A DNA stretch of 35,275 nucleotides from an uncultured marine group I thaumarchaeote (GCA_902514275.1 CABXQD010000007.1:1-35275), one strand, 5' to 3'; counted from the stretch's first letter, positions 8,855 through 16,023 are shown. Notes: a model not told the origin generated them from the letters alone. Made by a program: numbers and translations.

Positions 8855-8876
8855 GTTGGGTGGCTAGTATTTTTTA

Positions 8877-10145
8877 TTGGTAAATATTCTTGTAATTGGT
8901 TCTGGTGGAAGAGAGCATGCATTATCATGGAAATTATCTCAAAGTAGTAAAGTTGAAACTGTTTTCACTGCTCCTGGAAATGGTGGCACTTCAGTCAATA
9001 TTCCTATAGCAGTTGATGATTTAGATGGATTAGCTGAATTTGCACAAAAAAATAATTGTTTTACTGTAGTTGGACCTGAAGATCCATTAGCTGCTGGAAT
9101 TGTTGATAAATTTAATCAATTGAATCTCAAAGTTTTTGGCCCTTCACAAGCAGCTGCACAACTTGAATCAAGTAAAATTTGGGCAAAAAATTTCATGAAG
9201 CGAAACAATATCCCTACTGCACGTTTTGAAATATTTGATGATCCTCAAAAAGCAGAAGAATATGTAAAATCTATTGATTATAATGTTGTAGTAAAAGCTG
9301 ATGGACTTGCTGCTGGAAAAGGTGTAATTGTTTGCAATAGTTCTGATGAAGCAATTTCAGCTATACAGACAATTTTGGTAAAAAAAACATTTGGTGATGC
9401 TGGAAATAAAATAATTGTTGAAGAAAGAATTGATGGCATTGAAGCCTCATACATTGCTCTATCTGATGGGGATGTGGCACTTCCAATGGCCTCCAGTCAA
9501 GATCATAAGCGAATTTTTGATGATGACAAAGGTCCCAACACAGGTGGAATGGGTGCTTATTCTCCAACTCCAATTGTAACTGATGTTTTGGCAAAAAAAA
9601 TTCAGAAGGAAGTAATTGAAAAAACTATACATGCAATGAAAAATGAGGGAATTTCTTTCAAGGGATTCTTGTATGCTGGAATAATGATTAAAGATGATAA
9701 ACCGTATGTCTTGGAGTATAATGTCCGTATGGGAGATCCTGAATGTCAGCCAATTACGATGAGAATGAATTTTGATTTATATGATTATTTTGTTGCAAGT
9801 GTTGATGGAACATTGTCTTCGATGCCTTCACTTTCTTGGAAAGATCAATTTGCTGTATGTGTTGTTTTAGCATCTAATGGATATCCTGGTTCATATCAGA
9901 CTAATGATGAAATTACTGGATTTGATTCTATTCCAAATAACACTAATGTTTTTCATGCTGGAACCAAAAAATCCTGTGACGATGGAAAAATTTTTTCTAA
10001 TGGTGGACGTGTTTTGGGAGTTACTTCTTTAGGTGATTCTTTAAATTCTGCAATTGACAATGCCTATTCTGCAATTGAAAAAATCAGTTGGTCTAACAAG
10101 TATTGTAGAACTGATATTGGAAAAAAAGGCCTATCTTATTTTTGA
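8877..10145 (+). CDS. purD: Phosphoribosylamine-glycine ligase (GAR synthetase)
   Basis: A 422-residue ATP-grasp enzyme that joins glycine to phosphoribosylamine, the second step of de novo purine synthesis. The N-terminal domain starts VNILVIGSGGREHALSWKL. The ATP-grasp domain has VVKADGLAAGKGVIV, DHKRIFDDDKGPNTGGMGAY and VLEYNVRMGDPECQ. The C-terminal domain has HAGTKK and GGRVLGVTSLG. Length is normal. The start is TTG, chosen because the homology begins there and a TATA box lies 26 bases before it. It is convergent with the cyclo-ligase gene and their ends overlap by 10 bases. PurN, the next enzyme but one, is encoded 2.1 kb away. Confidence 0.95.
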   Translation: MVNILVIGSGGREHALSWKLSQSSKVETVFTAPGNGGTSVNIPIAVDDLDGLAEFAQKNNCFTVVGPEDPLAAGIVDKFNQLNLKVFGPSQAAAQLESSKIWAKNFMKRNNIPTARFEIFDDPQKAEEYVKSIDYNVVVKADGLAAGKGVIVCNSSDEAISAIQTILVKKTFGDAGNKIIVEERIDGIEASYIALSDGDVALPMASSQDHKRIFDDDKGPNTGGMGAYSPTPIVTDVLAKKIQKEVIEKTIHAMKNEGISFKGFLYAGIMIKDDKPYVLEYNVRMGDPECQPITMRMNFDLYDYFVASVDGTLSSMPSLSWKDQFAVCVVLASNGYPGSYQTNDEITGFDSIPNNTNVFHAGTKKSCDDGKIFSNGGRVLGVTSLGDSLNSAIDNAYSAIEKISWSNKYCRTDIGKKGLSYF

Positions 10146-10708
10146 GTTTGAAACATTCTATCTTCAGTAATGATCCAATCCATGTTTATGTCGTGGTCTG
10201 ATTTTGGAATATTTTTGATGATTTGTTTTTCTAATACTAGTGAAATTGTTGTAGTGTTTTTCCCCTCTAAAAATTTATCATAAAATCCATGACCATATCC
10301 TAATCTAACTCCTGTAGGTGAAATTCCTACAGTTGGAACAACTATGATGTCCAAATTATTTTCTACTTTGCAATCCTCTTTAGGTTCCATGATGTCGAAA
10401 TTTCCAATTTCTAGACTGCCAAAATCTTCAATTTTTCTAAATTCCATATTTTCCCCTGTCACTTTTGGTAAAAATACCTCTTTTCCCTTACTGATTAACT
10501 CTTGAATGATGTCTTGAGTTAGAATTTCACTACCTATTGGATAGTAGAGTCCTATTTTTTGTGCATCTTTGAATGCATATACTTTGTTGATTCTTTTCTG
10601 CATTTTTTTACTTGCAATTTTTAATAAATCAAAAGATGTGTTATCTCTTCTTTCTAAAAGAAGTTCTCTTAGTGATTTCTTATTGTTGTCTTCCAATTTG
10701 AATTCCAA
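10136..10708 (-). CDS. 5-formyltetrahydrofolate cyclo-ligase
   Basis: A 190-residue MTHFS-family enzyme converting 5-formyl-THF to 5,10-methenyl-THF with ATP. Visible are the N-terminal K-K-S-L-R-E-L-L-L-E-R-R basic helix, IGLYYPIGSEILTQ in the middle, and the signature GVRLGYGHGFYDKFL (residues 133-147) that forms the ATP and folate site. It starts inside the end of folD (29-base overlap, another frame), so the two are translationally linked. Together they recycle one-carbon folates that PurN can use. The C-terminus overlaps purD on the opposite strand by 10 bases. The family is certain from the signature. Confidence 0.93.
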   Translation of the reverse strand: MEFKLEDNNKKSLRELLLERRDNTSFDLLKIASKKMQKRINKVYAFKDAQKIGLYYPIGSEILTQDIIQELISKGKEVFLPKVTGENMEFRKIEDFGSLEIGNFDIMEPKEDCKVENNLDIIVVPTVGISPTGVRLGYGHGFYDKFLEGKNTTTISLVLEKQIIKNIPKSDHDINMDWIITEDRMFQTQK

Positions 10709-11549
10709 GAGATGTGGCAGTAATTGTATTTTTTAGTAGCATTGCAACTGTCATTGGACCTACTCCTCCTGGAACTGGAGTTGCAAATGATGCTTTTTCA
10801 ATAATCTTATCATAATCACAATCTCCTACTAACTTATCTTCAAATCTTGATATTGCAACATCGATAACAATTGATTTTTCTTTAATCATTTCTGGGGTGA
10901 GGATAAATTTTGTTCTATCCCCAACTGCTGTGATTATGATGTCTGCTGATTGACAAAATTTCTCAATATCTTTTGTCCTTGAATGACATGTTATCACAGT
11001 TGCATTTTTTTCTAACAACAAATGATAGAGTGGTTTTCCAACAAGATTACTTCTGTTTATCAATACAATGTTTTTACCTTCCAAATCAATATTGTGATAA
11101 TCAAACATTTCCATAACTCCTGATGGAGTACATGCTACAAGAGCTGCTTTTTTCATTGCTAATAGCCCTGCATTATGTGGGGTAAGACCATCAACATCTT
11201 TTATTGGTGAAATACGTGATGTGGTGGCAAATTCATTGAGATGTTTTGGTAATGGTAACTGAACTAAAATTCCATGTACTGATACATCTGCATTTAATTC
11301 ATCTATTATTTCACTAAGTTGTTGCTGTGTGATATTTTCGTCTAGTTTGTGATCTTTGGTACTGATTCCGACTTCTTCACATGCTTTGTGTTTATTTTTT
11401 ACATATGTGGCAGATGCTGGATTATTTCCAATCAGAACTGTGGCTAAGCATGGGTTGATTCCTTGTGATTTTAGCTCAGTTGTTGCTTTTTTGACTCTAT
11501 CTTTGACTGTTTGAGCAATTATTTTTCCATCAATTTTAATTCCAGTCAT
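10680..11549 (-). CDS. folD: Methylene-THF dehydrogenase/methenyl-THF cyclohydrolase
   Basis: A 289-residue bifunctional FolD, interconverting methylene-, methenyl- and 10-formyl-tetrahydrofolate. The catalytic Y-x3-K is present (Tyr49, Lys53 in SATYVKNKHKACEE), with VDGLTPHNAG, CTPSGVMEMF, the NAD(P) loop INRSNLVGKPL and the end signature ATPVPGGVGPMTVAMLLKNT. Length is typical. Its end overlaps the cyclo-ligase start. The group folD, cyclo-ligase, purN and purD shows that this organism uses tetrahydrofolate for purine synthesis. Confidence 0.96.
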   Translation of the reverse strand: MTGIKIDGKIIAQTVKDRVKKATTELKSQGINPCLATVLIGNNPASATYVKNKHKACEEVGISTKDHKLDENITQQQLSEIIDELNADVSVHGILVQLPLPKHLNEFATTSRISPIKDVDGLTPHNAGLLAMKKAALVACTPSGVMEMFDYHNIDLEGKNIVLINRSNLVGKPLYHLLLEKNATVITCHSRTKDIEKFCQSADIIITAVGDRTKFILTPEMIKEKSIVIDVAISRFEDKLVGDCDYDKIIEKASFATPVPGGVGPMTVAMLLKNTITATSLGIQIGRQQ

Positions 11550-11641
11550 ACTATTTTTTTTGAGTTATTGATATTTAATTCTTGGAATATTACGTGAAAA
11601 TCTTAGAAAAGAAATTAAATGGCAATTTTCTCAATTATGAT

Positions 11642-11926
11642 ATGTTTGTAATGATCGCTGACGTTCAACTCAAAGATGGTGCAGAAGATGATTTCAAAAG
11701 TTGGTTTTCAGAATCAAATAAGGTCTTATCTGGGTTTCCTGGATTTGTATCTAGAAAATTTCTAAAATCTACTGATGGAAGTTATAGAATTGTTGTGGAG
11801 CATGAAAGCAAAGAAACTTTTGTAAAAATGCATAACAGTCCTGAACATGAAAAAGTTCATCCTGCTGGACATGCTTTTATGAGTGGACCTCCTCAAAGAA
11901 AAACCTACACTGTAGCTGCTGAATAA
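11642..11926 (+). CDS. Antibiotic biosynthesis monooxygenase (ABM) domain protein
   Basis: A 94-residue single-domain ABM/dimeric alpha-beta barrel protein: MFVMIADVQLKDGAEDDF, then FPGFVSRKFLKS, YRIVVEHESKETF and HNSPEHEKVHPAG. Members are small cofactor-free oxygenases, haem-handling proteins or structural relatives, so the exact reaction is open. The frame is open from a TTG at 11582, which would add 20 residues with no family counterpart; I chose the ATG at 11642 because the domain's first beta strand begins there. The cupin gene follows after two bases, suggesting one operon and a shared role in small-molecule oxidation or sensing. Confidence 0.75.
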   Translation: MFVMIADVQLKDGAEDDFKSWFSESNKVLSGFPGFVSRKFLKSTDGSYRIVVEHESKETFVKMHNSPEHEKVHPAGHAFMSGPPQRKTYTVAAE

Positions 11927-11928
11927 AA

Positions 11929-12249
11929 TTGAAACTAGATTTTGATTTATCTTCTTATTTGAAGAAAATTGAAAAAAGCAGTTCATATTTTCATACTTTT
12001 ATTAATCGAGATAGCCTGGCTGTGGGTCTCTTAGTTTTACAATCTGGAGAAGAAGATACTCAAATTCCTCATACTAGTGATGAGGTTTATTATGTTATTT
12101 CGGGTGATGGGTTCTTAAAAATAAAAAATAAAGATTATCCTGTTTCTCAAGATAAATTATTTTTTGTCGCAAAAAATGTTGAACATCATTTTCATAGTAA
12201 TACCAAAGAACTAAAGGTGTTGTATTTTTTTGGTGGACCTGATAATTAA
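11929..12249 (+). CDS. Cupin-domain protein
   Basis: A 106-residue single cupin barrel. Motif 1 is recognisable (IPHTSDEVYYVISGDGFL, with the His, Glu and Gly pattern) and motif 2 near the end (VAKNVEHHFHSNTKELKVLYFFG, with the His). The metal ligands are therefore largely present and a metal-dependent oxygenase, isomerase or ligand sensor is possible. The start is TTG two bases after the ABM stop (TAAAATTG), a tight operon arrangement. The end overlaps the purN stop on the other strand by 4 bases. The substrate is unknown. Confidence 0.82.
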   Translation: MKLDFDLSSYLKKIEKSSSYFHTFINRDSLAVGLLVLQSGEEDTQIPHTSDEVYYVISGDGFLKIKNKDYPVSQDKLFFVAKNVEHHFHSNTKELKVLYFFGGPDN

Positions 12250-12863
12250 CTAATGATTGTTTTTCTTCCTGAAACTTTGATTTTTTTCTTTGCAAACAAA
12301 TTTACTGCTTCAGAATAAATTCTATGTTCTTCTTTTAGAATTTTTTTTGACAATGATTTTTCGGTATCTTTTCCTTTGATTTCTACTACTGCTTGAATTA
12401 TCACTGGACCCGTATCCATTCCTGCATCCACAAAATGAACTGTACATCCTGTATATTTTGCACCATACTCTAATGCTTGTTTTTGTGAATTTAATCCTGG
12501 AAATGCAGGTAACAGTGCTGGGTGAATGTTGATAATTCTATTTTTATATTTTTTTACAAACTCTGAACTAATTATTCTCATAAATCCTGCAAGACACACA
12601 AGTCCGTTTTTTGGAGTAACTCCATTTTTTACAAGCATGTCTATGATTTTTTTATCATATTCTGCTCTACTCCCTTTGAAATTTTTGCTTTCAATAACTT
12701 CTATATTGATTCCCATTTTTTTTGCTATTGCCAATCCTTTTGCATCTGATTTATTTGAAATTACTACTGCTGGATTAATTGGAATTTTTTTTGTTTTAAT
12801 TGATTTTAAAATGGATTCCATATTGCTTCCACGTCCTGAGATTAGAATTCCGAGATTTAGCAA
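12246..12863 (-). CDS. purN: Phosphoribosylglycinamide formyltransferase
   Basis: A 205-residue GAR transformylase that moves the formyl group from 10-formyl-THF to GAR, the third step of purine synthesis. The phosphate-binding loop ISGRGSNMESIL is at residues 8-19. The catalytic triad Asn112, His114 and Asp150 is intact in NIHPALLPAFPG and DAGMDTGPVI. The length is normal. Start is TTG at 12863 directly before the first beta strand (LNLGILISG). It takes its cofactor from the FolD/cyclo-ligase pool and its substrate from PurD, all within 4 kb. Confidence 0.95.
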   Translation of the reverse strand: MLNLGILISGRGSNMESILKSIKTKKIPINPAVVISNKSDAKGLAIAKKMGINIEVIESKNFKGSRAEYDKKIIDMLVKNGVTPKNGLVCLAGFMRIISSEFVKKYKNRIINIHPALLPAFPGLNSQKQALEYGAKYTGCTVHFVDAGMDTGPVIIQAVVEIKGKDTEKSLSKKILKEEHRIYSEAVNLFAKKKIKVSGRKTIIS

Positions 12864-12890
12864 CTAGTCAATGATGGATCAAACCTGCAA

Positions 12891-12898
12891 TTTATATC
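12891..12898 (+). promoter_or_regulatory. TATA box of the beta-CASP gene
   Basis: TTTATATC is a good archaeal TATA box. It predicts a start near 12920, leaving a leader of about 20 bases before the ATG at 12940. It lies inside the longer open frame from 12871, which argues against that longer start. Confidence 0.55.
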
Positions 12899-12939
12899 AA
12901 ATCCAATATTTTTTCTTTTTATTGCCTAGTAAAGTCAGG

Positions 12940-13902
12940 ATGACTAAAAACGGAATTCTTTGTGAATCTGAAACTGGACATGTTTACTTGGATCCAAAAA
13001 AAACTGATTTGGATGGAATAAATTTTGTTTCTCATGCTCATTCTGATCATTTACCTTCAAAAAATGGTGGCACTATTTTATCCTCAATTGAAACAAATGA
13101 AATTTCTGGAATTCGTGGATTTACAATGGAAAATCATATTGAATCCCTTGATGGCTTTTCCTTAATTGACAGTGGTCATGTTTTAGGTTCTAAGGGGCTG
13201 TTGTTTGATGATATTTTCTATACTGGGGATATTTGTACTCGTGATAGAGGATTTCTAAAAGCTGCAAAAATTCCTAAATGTAAAACCCTCATAACTGAAT
13301 GTACTTTTGGTTTACCTGAATTTTCATTTCCAAAAATGGATGAAATTCAAAATCAAGTTAATCAATTAATTGGTGATTTGTATGCCAAAGGAATACCTGT
13401 AATTTTAATGGGTTATCAACTTGGAAAGGCTCAAACTTTAACACAAATGTTTGGTCATTGGGATCCTCTTTATGTTCATGACTCAATTAGAGAAATGAAT
13501 ACTCTTCATCAAAAATTTGGTGTATCTCTTAAGGACTGTATGGGTCATTCTGAAGCTCAAGAAAATGGTTCATTGGATAAAAAACCATGGGTAATGATTA
13601 CCCCTGTTTTATCTGCAAAAAATAAATTTCTTCAAGAAATGAAATCAAAATATGGTGCTGTAACAATTGGTTTTAGTGGATGGGCACAATCAACAAAATT
13701 TTCTTTTGGCCGTCGCGCTGATTATTCTGTAACTATGAGTGATCATTGTGATTTTAATGAACTTGTGGATATGGTAGTGAAATCTGGTGCAGAACAAGTT
13801 TACACTATACATGGTTTTGTTGAAGAGTTTGCATCACATTTGAATAAAATGGGAATTAATGCTCAACCCTTGATTAAAAATTCTTTAGATAATTTTACTT
13901 AG
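12940..13902 (+). CDS. Metallo-beta-lactamase fold nuclease, beta-CASP type
   Basis: A 320-residue metallo-hydrolase of the COG1236-like group (archaeal mRNA 3'-end processing factor or ligase-associated exonuclease relatives). The two-metal site shows as SHAHSDH (residues 31-37), His80 in IDSGHVLGS and Asp97 in YTGDICT. A beta-CASP-like middle follows (VILMGYQLGKAQTLTQMFG), with SGW and MSDHCDF near the end and a late His in YTIHGF. A single-strand nucleic-acid nuclease role is likely, in DNA repair or RNA processing; no ligase gene is adjacent to decide. Start 12940 was chosen over 12871 because the family begins MTKNGILCES-like and a TATA box lies between. Confidence 0.85.
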   Translation: MTKNGILCESETGHVYLDPKKTDLDGINFVSHAHSDHLPSKNGGTILSSIETNEISGIRGFTMENHIESLDGFSLIDSGHVLGSKGLLFDDIFYTGDICTRDRGFLKAAKIPKCKTLITECTFGLPEFSFPKMDEIQNQVNQLIGDLYAKGIPVILMGYQLGKAQTLTQMFGHWDPLYVHDSIREMNTLHQKFGVSLKDCMGHSEAQENGSLDKKPWVMITPVLSAKNKFLQEMKSKYGAVTIGFSGWAQSTKFSFGRRADYSVTMSDHCDFNELVDMVVKSGAEQVYTIHGFVEEFASHLNKMGINAQPLIKNSLDNFT

Positions 13903-13947
13903 AAAGTTAGACAAAAATTACGAATTTACTCTTTTTCGTGCCTATTT

Positions 13948-14196
13948 TCAAGAATTACGTTCTAAACACATTGGTTTTTCATATTCGGAACATGCCATTT
14001 TTGTGCATGCAAAATCTTCGATACCGTCTGGATTTGTCATAACCGTACATGTGTTACATCCGTCATACCACACTGAACAGTTTTCAGGTGCAGGAAAAGG
14101 TACTGATTTTGGATTTTCTGTCTCTATTACATTACTTAGTAACATACCAACAGTAAAGAGAATTCCAAATATGATTAATGGAAATATTATTTTCAT
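13948..14196 (-). CDS. Small membrane-anchored Cys-rich protein
   Basis: An 82-residue protein with one N-terminal hydrophobic segment (residues 3-22, anchor or uncleaved signal) and an outside part with six cysteines (C40, C47, C50, C64, C69, C77). The core reads NCSVWYDGCNTCTV then DFACTKMACSEYEKPMC. A Trp-Tyr-Asp-Gly-Cys-x2-Cys pattern with an even number of cysteines suggests a small disulfide- or metal-stabilised extracytoplasmic domain, perhaps of protease-inhibitor-like build. Function is unknown. It faces the end of the beta-CASP gene. Confidence 0.75.
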   Translation of the reverse strand: MKIIFPLIIFGILFTVGMLLSNVIETENPKSVPFPAPENCSVWYDGCNTCTVMTNPDGIEDFACTKMACSEYEKPMCLERNS

Positions 14197-14318
14197 GTTT
14201 TACCAAGTAAATTGTTCTTGATATTGATTTCTAATCTTTTTTAGATTTTTTTTGGTTTTCAAAAATGCCTTTTCTTTTGAAGTGCAAGGGTTCAGGGTGT
14301 GAAGTCTTTTTTTGTAGG

Positions 14319-14468
14319 TCATTCTTCCTCTTCTTCAATTCCTTGTTTTGATATCTTTTCTATGGTTGCAAGGATATCCTCTTGTGACATGCCTTGTTCT
14401 TTCATTCTTGCCATAATTTCAGTCACAATTCCCTCCATCATTTCTTTTTTCTTTTCAGGATCTAGCAT
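14319..14468 (-). CDS. 49-residue hypothetical protein
   Basis: A short frame starting MLDPEKKKEMMEGIVTEIMA and ending in five glutamates. It is strongly helical and charged: KMKEQ-like heptads, a short loop at GMSQEDI that resembles the turn between two helices, then ATIEKISKQG. An AT-rich TATA-like stretch (CTAAATAAT on the minus strand) lies about 35-40 bases before the start. It has no recognised family. The consistent amphipathic pattern and acidic tail argue for a real gene; length keeps confidence moderate. Confidence 0.5.
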   Translation of the reverse strand: MLDPEKKKEMMEGIVTEIMARMKEQGMSQEDILATIEKISKQGIEEEEE

Positions 14469-14607
14469 ATCATGTCTATTCTAAGCCAATATTTCAATCA
14501 TTATTTAGAAAGAAAGGAAAGCCCTACTTAGTATTCATTAAGTGATGGAAGTAATTTGTTTTAGAGAAAAAAAAAGAAAGCGTGTTGATAGAATATCATT
14601 TCCTATA

Positions 14608-14847
14608 TTATGACTTAGTAAATTCTCTACATCTGCAATCTGCAACTAAGCAAATTTCATCATTTCTAATATGATCATGGGCAAAATGCTTACATGACTC
14701 ATTTTTACAAATTCTTCTTTGTATCTCTCTTTTTACAATTGCCTGAGCGATCTGATTGGCTTTTTCTTTGGAATGGCCTTTCTTATCAATGTAAAAGTGA
14801 ACAATTCCATTATATAGCAGATTTGGATTGAATTGCTTTTCTAGCAA
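14608..14847 (-). CDS. Small Cys/His-rich protein, putative zinc binding
   Basis: A 79-residue protein. The first 45 residues form a helical part (KEKANQIAQAIVKREIQRR). The second half holds C47, C52, H54, H57, H59, C66, C71 and C73 in CKNESCKHFAHDH...CLVADCRCREF, enough for one or two zinc sites. The start is TTG, immediately after the TAA of the 31-residue gene upstream (TAATTG), so the two look translationally coupled. The upstream peptide carries the same C-K-x3-C-x-[CH]-x2-H-D pattern. A small zinc-finger regulator or RNA/DNA-binding protein is possible; I recognise no named family. Confidence 0.65.
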   Translation of the reverse strand: MLEKQFNPNLLYNGIVHFYIDKKGHSKEKANQIAQAIVKREIQRRICKNESCKHFAHDHIRNDEICLVADCRCREFTKS

Positions 14848-14943
14848 TTATTTTCGCCTATTTCCACGCCTAAAAGTTGGTTTGTCATGATCTTTACAAC
14901 CACATTTTCTCTCTTTACATAATTCTTGGACTTGAAATATCAT
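14848..14943 (-). CDS. 31-residue Cys-rich microprotein
   Basis: A short frame beginning MIFQVQELCKERKCGCKDHD and ending with a basic tail (TFRRGNRRK). C9, C14, C16 and H19 follow C-K-x3-C-x-[CH]-x2-H-D, the same spacing as residues 47-58 of the next gene, to which its stop codon is directly joined. That repeated motif and the zero-base spacing are the evidence that it is translated. It could bind zinc alone, or with its partner. Function unknown. Confidence 0.45.
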   Translation of the reverse strand: MIFQVQELCKERKCGCKDHDKPTFRRGNRRK

Positions 14944-15020
14944 CTACTTTGAATATGTGATTATCTTATTTCAAATTCTCTTGAATCTATCTTTCCAATT
15001 GTTTATTTTTTTATAATTTT

Positions 15021-15152
15021 TTAAATATTATTTAATTGAAATATGGAAAACGTAGTTACTTTTTCACATTTCTGTGCAACCACGTCTTCCTGCGTGTATT
15101 GTCTTTCACCATCAATGTCCTCACATCTTAATGGATTGGTAGACGTTACCAT
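15021..15152 (-). CDS. 43-residue hypothetical protein
   Basis: A frame starting MVTSTNPLRCEDIDGERQYT and continuing QEDVVAQKCEKVTTF. It is hydrophilic, with two cysteines 18 residues apart (C10, C29). It coincides exactly with a GC-richer island (about 15060-15150) in an otherwise very AT-rich 500-base stretch. A TTAAATTT box on the minus strand lies about 30 bases upstream. An opposite-strand frame (15043-15261) covers the same bases, but its second half is AT-rich nonsense, so I prefer this one. It might also be a non-coding RNA locus. Confidence 0.4.
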   Translation of the reverse strand: MVTSTNPLRCEDIDGERQYTQEDVVAQKCEKVTTFSIFQLNNI

Positions 15153-15466
15153 AAATAATGTCTTAAAATCAAATTTAACTAACTCTATTTATTTATCTTA
15201 TATTCATTTAAAATATTATAATTTTTTTGACAGATATTCATTATTTTTTGATAACCTGTAATCGTCATAAGATAGATAATTTAAATTGAAATTATTGTGG
15301 ATTGGAACTTATTTCAATTTTGATTATCCATCTGAGGTTTTCAAATGATTGATTGTTGTATTTAATATTAAAATTAATTGTAAAAAATTGTTTAAATTCA
15401 TTTGTATTTTTTTTGAATTATTAACAAAACAAAAATCGGAATTAATTATTTCCCTTTTGTTGGAAT
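15153..15466. other. AT-rich gene-free stretch
   Basis: About 310 bases of low-complexity A/T sequence between two small minus-strand genes. I see no convincing frame, tRNA or strong hairpin. Frames on the plus strand translate to Ile/Phe/Tyr/Asn-rich strings typical of non-coding AT-rich DNA. Promoter elements for the 43-residue gene are expected at its left end. Confidence 0.4.
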
Positions 15467-15601
15467 TTATCCCCCAGTCATCGAATCTGATAACACACAG
15501 TCACATGAATCTCTTTGATCACAATAACTGCATTTACAAATACATTGATCAAATGATGTTTTACAAAATGTGCATTTGGTGAATTTTAAATTGTTATTCA
15601 T
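15467..15601 (-). CDS. 44-residue zinc-finger-like microprotein
   Basis: A frame starting MNNNLKFTKCTFCKTSFDQC with eight cysteines in 44 residues: C10-x2-C13, C20-x-C22-x-C24-x2-C27, C33-x-C35. This is enough for two tetra-cysteine zinc sites. It ends SDSMTGG. The dense, regular Cys pattern would be lost in any other frame and is very unlikely by chance in AT-rich DNA. It sits 41 bases downstream of the stand-alone Lrp-type sensor gene on the same strand. A small nucleic-acid-binding or metal-handling protein is likely; the family is unknown to me. Confidence 0.65.
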   Translation of the reverse strand: MNNNLKFTKCTFCKTSFDQCICKCSYCDQRDSCDCVLSDSMTGG

Positions 15602-15642
15602 AAAATCACTTTTTGAAATGTATTTTTTGTAATATCATTTTA

Positions 15643-15882
15643 CTATTCTTGTCCTTGGATTCCCATTAATGTTAATGTTGATCTAATGTTGGCAATTTTT
15701 CTAATTTTCCATGTAATGGTTTCACGTAATTTTTCAACTAATTCTGCTTTTACTTTTGCTAAAATATCATATGCGCCAAATGTACCGTGTACTTCAACAA
15801 CCCCTTCAATTGATTTTAGTTCTGAAATCACTTTTTCTTCTGAACCAAGATCACAGTTTATGAGAACATATGCTGTAGACAA
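15643..15882 (-). CDS. Stand-alone Lrp/AsnC ligand-binding (RAM) domain
   Basis: A 79-residue protein consisting only of the alpha-beta RAM/AsnC_trans_reg domain (AYVLINCDLGSEEKVISELKS, then VHGTFGAYDILAKVK and TITWKIRKIANIRSTLTL). The DNA-binding helix-turn-helix is absent. Such short proteins bind amino acids or related effectors and can assemble with full-length Lrp proteins. Start is TTG, with GGAG 13 bases before it. It diverges from a complete Lrp/AsnC regulator across 160 bases, which suggests that the two work together (inference). Confidence 0.85.
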   Translation of the reverse strand: MSTAYVLINCDLGSEEKVISELKSIEGVVEVHGTFGAYDILAKVKAELVEKLRETITWKIRKIANIRSTLTLMGIQGQE

Positions 15883-16008
15883 TTAAATTTCAACTCCTAA
15901 CATACTATAATTATCATTTTAACATATTTAACTTATAATCATTTTTAATTAATTAATTGTAACTATTTTACTTATTTTCATGAAATTCATTTGAATTTAT
16001 GATATATT

Positions 16009-16018
16009 TTTAAATATA
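16009..16018 (+). promoter_or_regulatory. TATA box of the Lrp/AsnC gene
   Basis: TTTAAATATA is a near-ideal archaeal TATA box with a T-rich flank. It predicts transcription starting at about 16039, right at the ATG (16043), so the mRNA should be leaderless or nearly so. Confidence 0.65.
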
Positions 16019-16023
16019 TGTTT

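Noticed and set aside
12871-12939. N-terminal extension of the beta-CASP protein
   Set aside because: It would contain the TATA box and is Phe/Gln-rich without family match.
14265-14350. Short plus-strand frame with Cys residues before the 49-residue gene
   Set aside because: It has only 28 codons, turns into a Phe-rich string, and lies antisense to the better minus-strand frame.
15043-15261. 72-codon plus-strand frame with several cysteines
   Set aside because: Its second half is AT-rich and translates to Asn/Tyr/Phe/Ile strings. The opposite-strand 43-codon frame fits the GC-rich part better.
15300-15370. Box C/D guide RNA (TGAT- and CTGA-like words)
   Set aside because: No complete C/D plus C'/D' set with proper spacing could be found.
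15349-15582. Plus-strand 77-codon frame
   Set aside because: Its composition is that of AT-rich non-coding sequence and it overlaps the eight-cysteine minus-strand gene.
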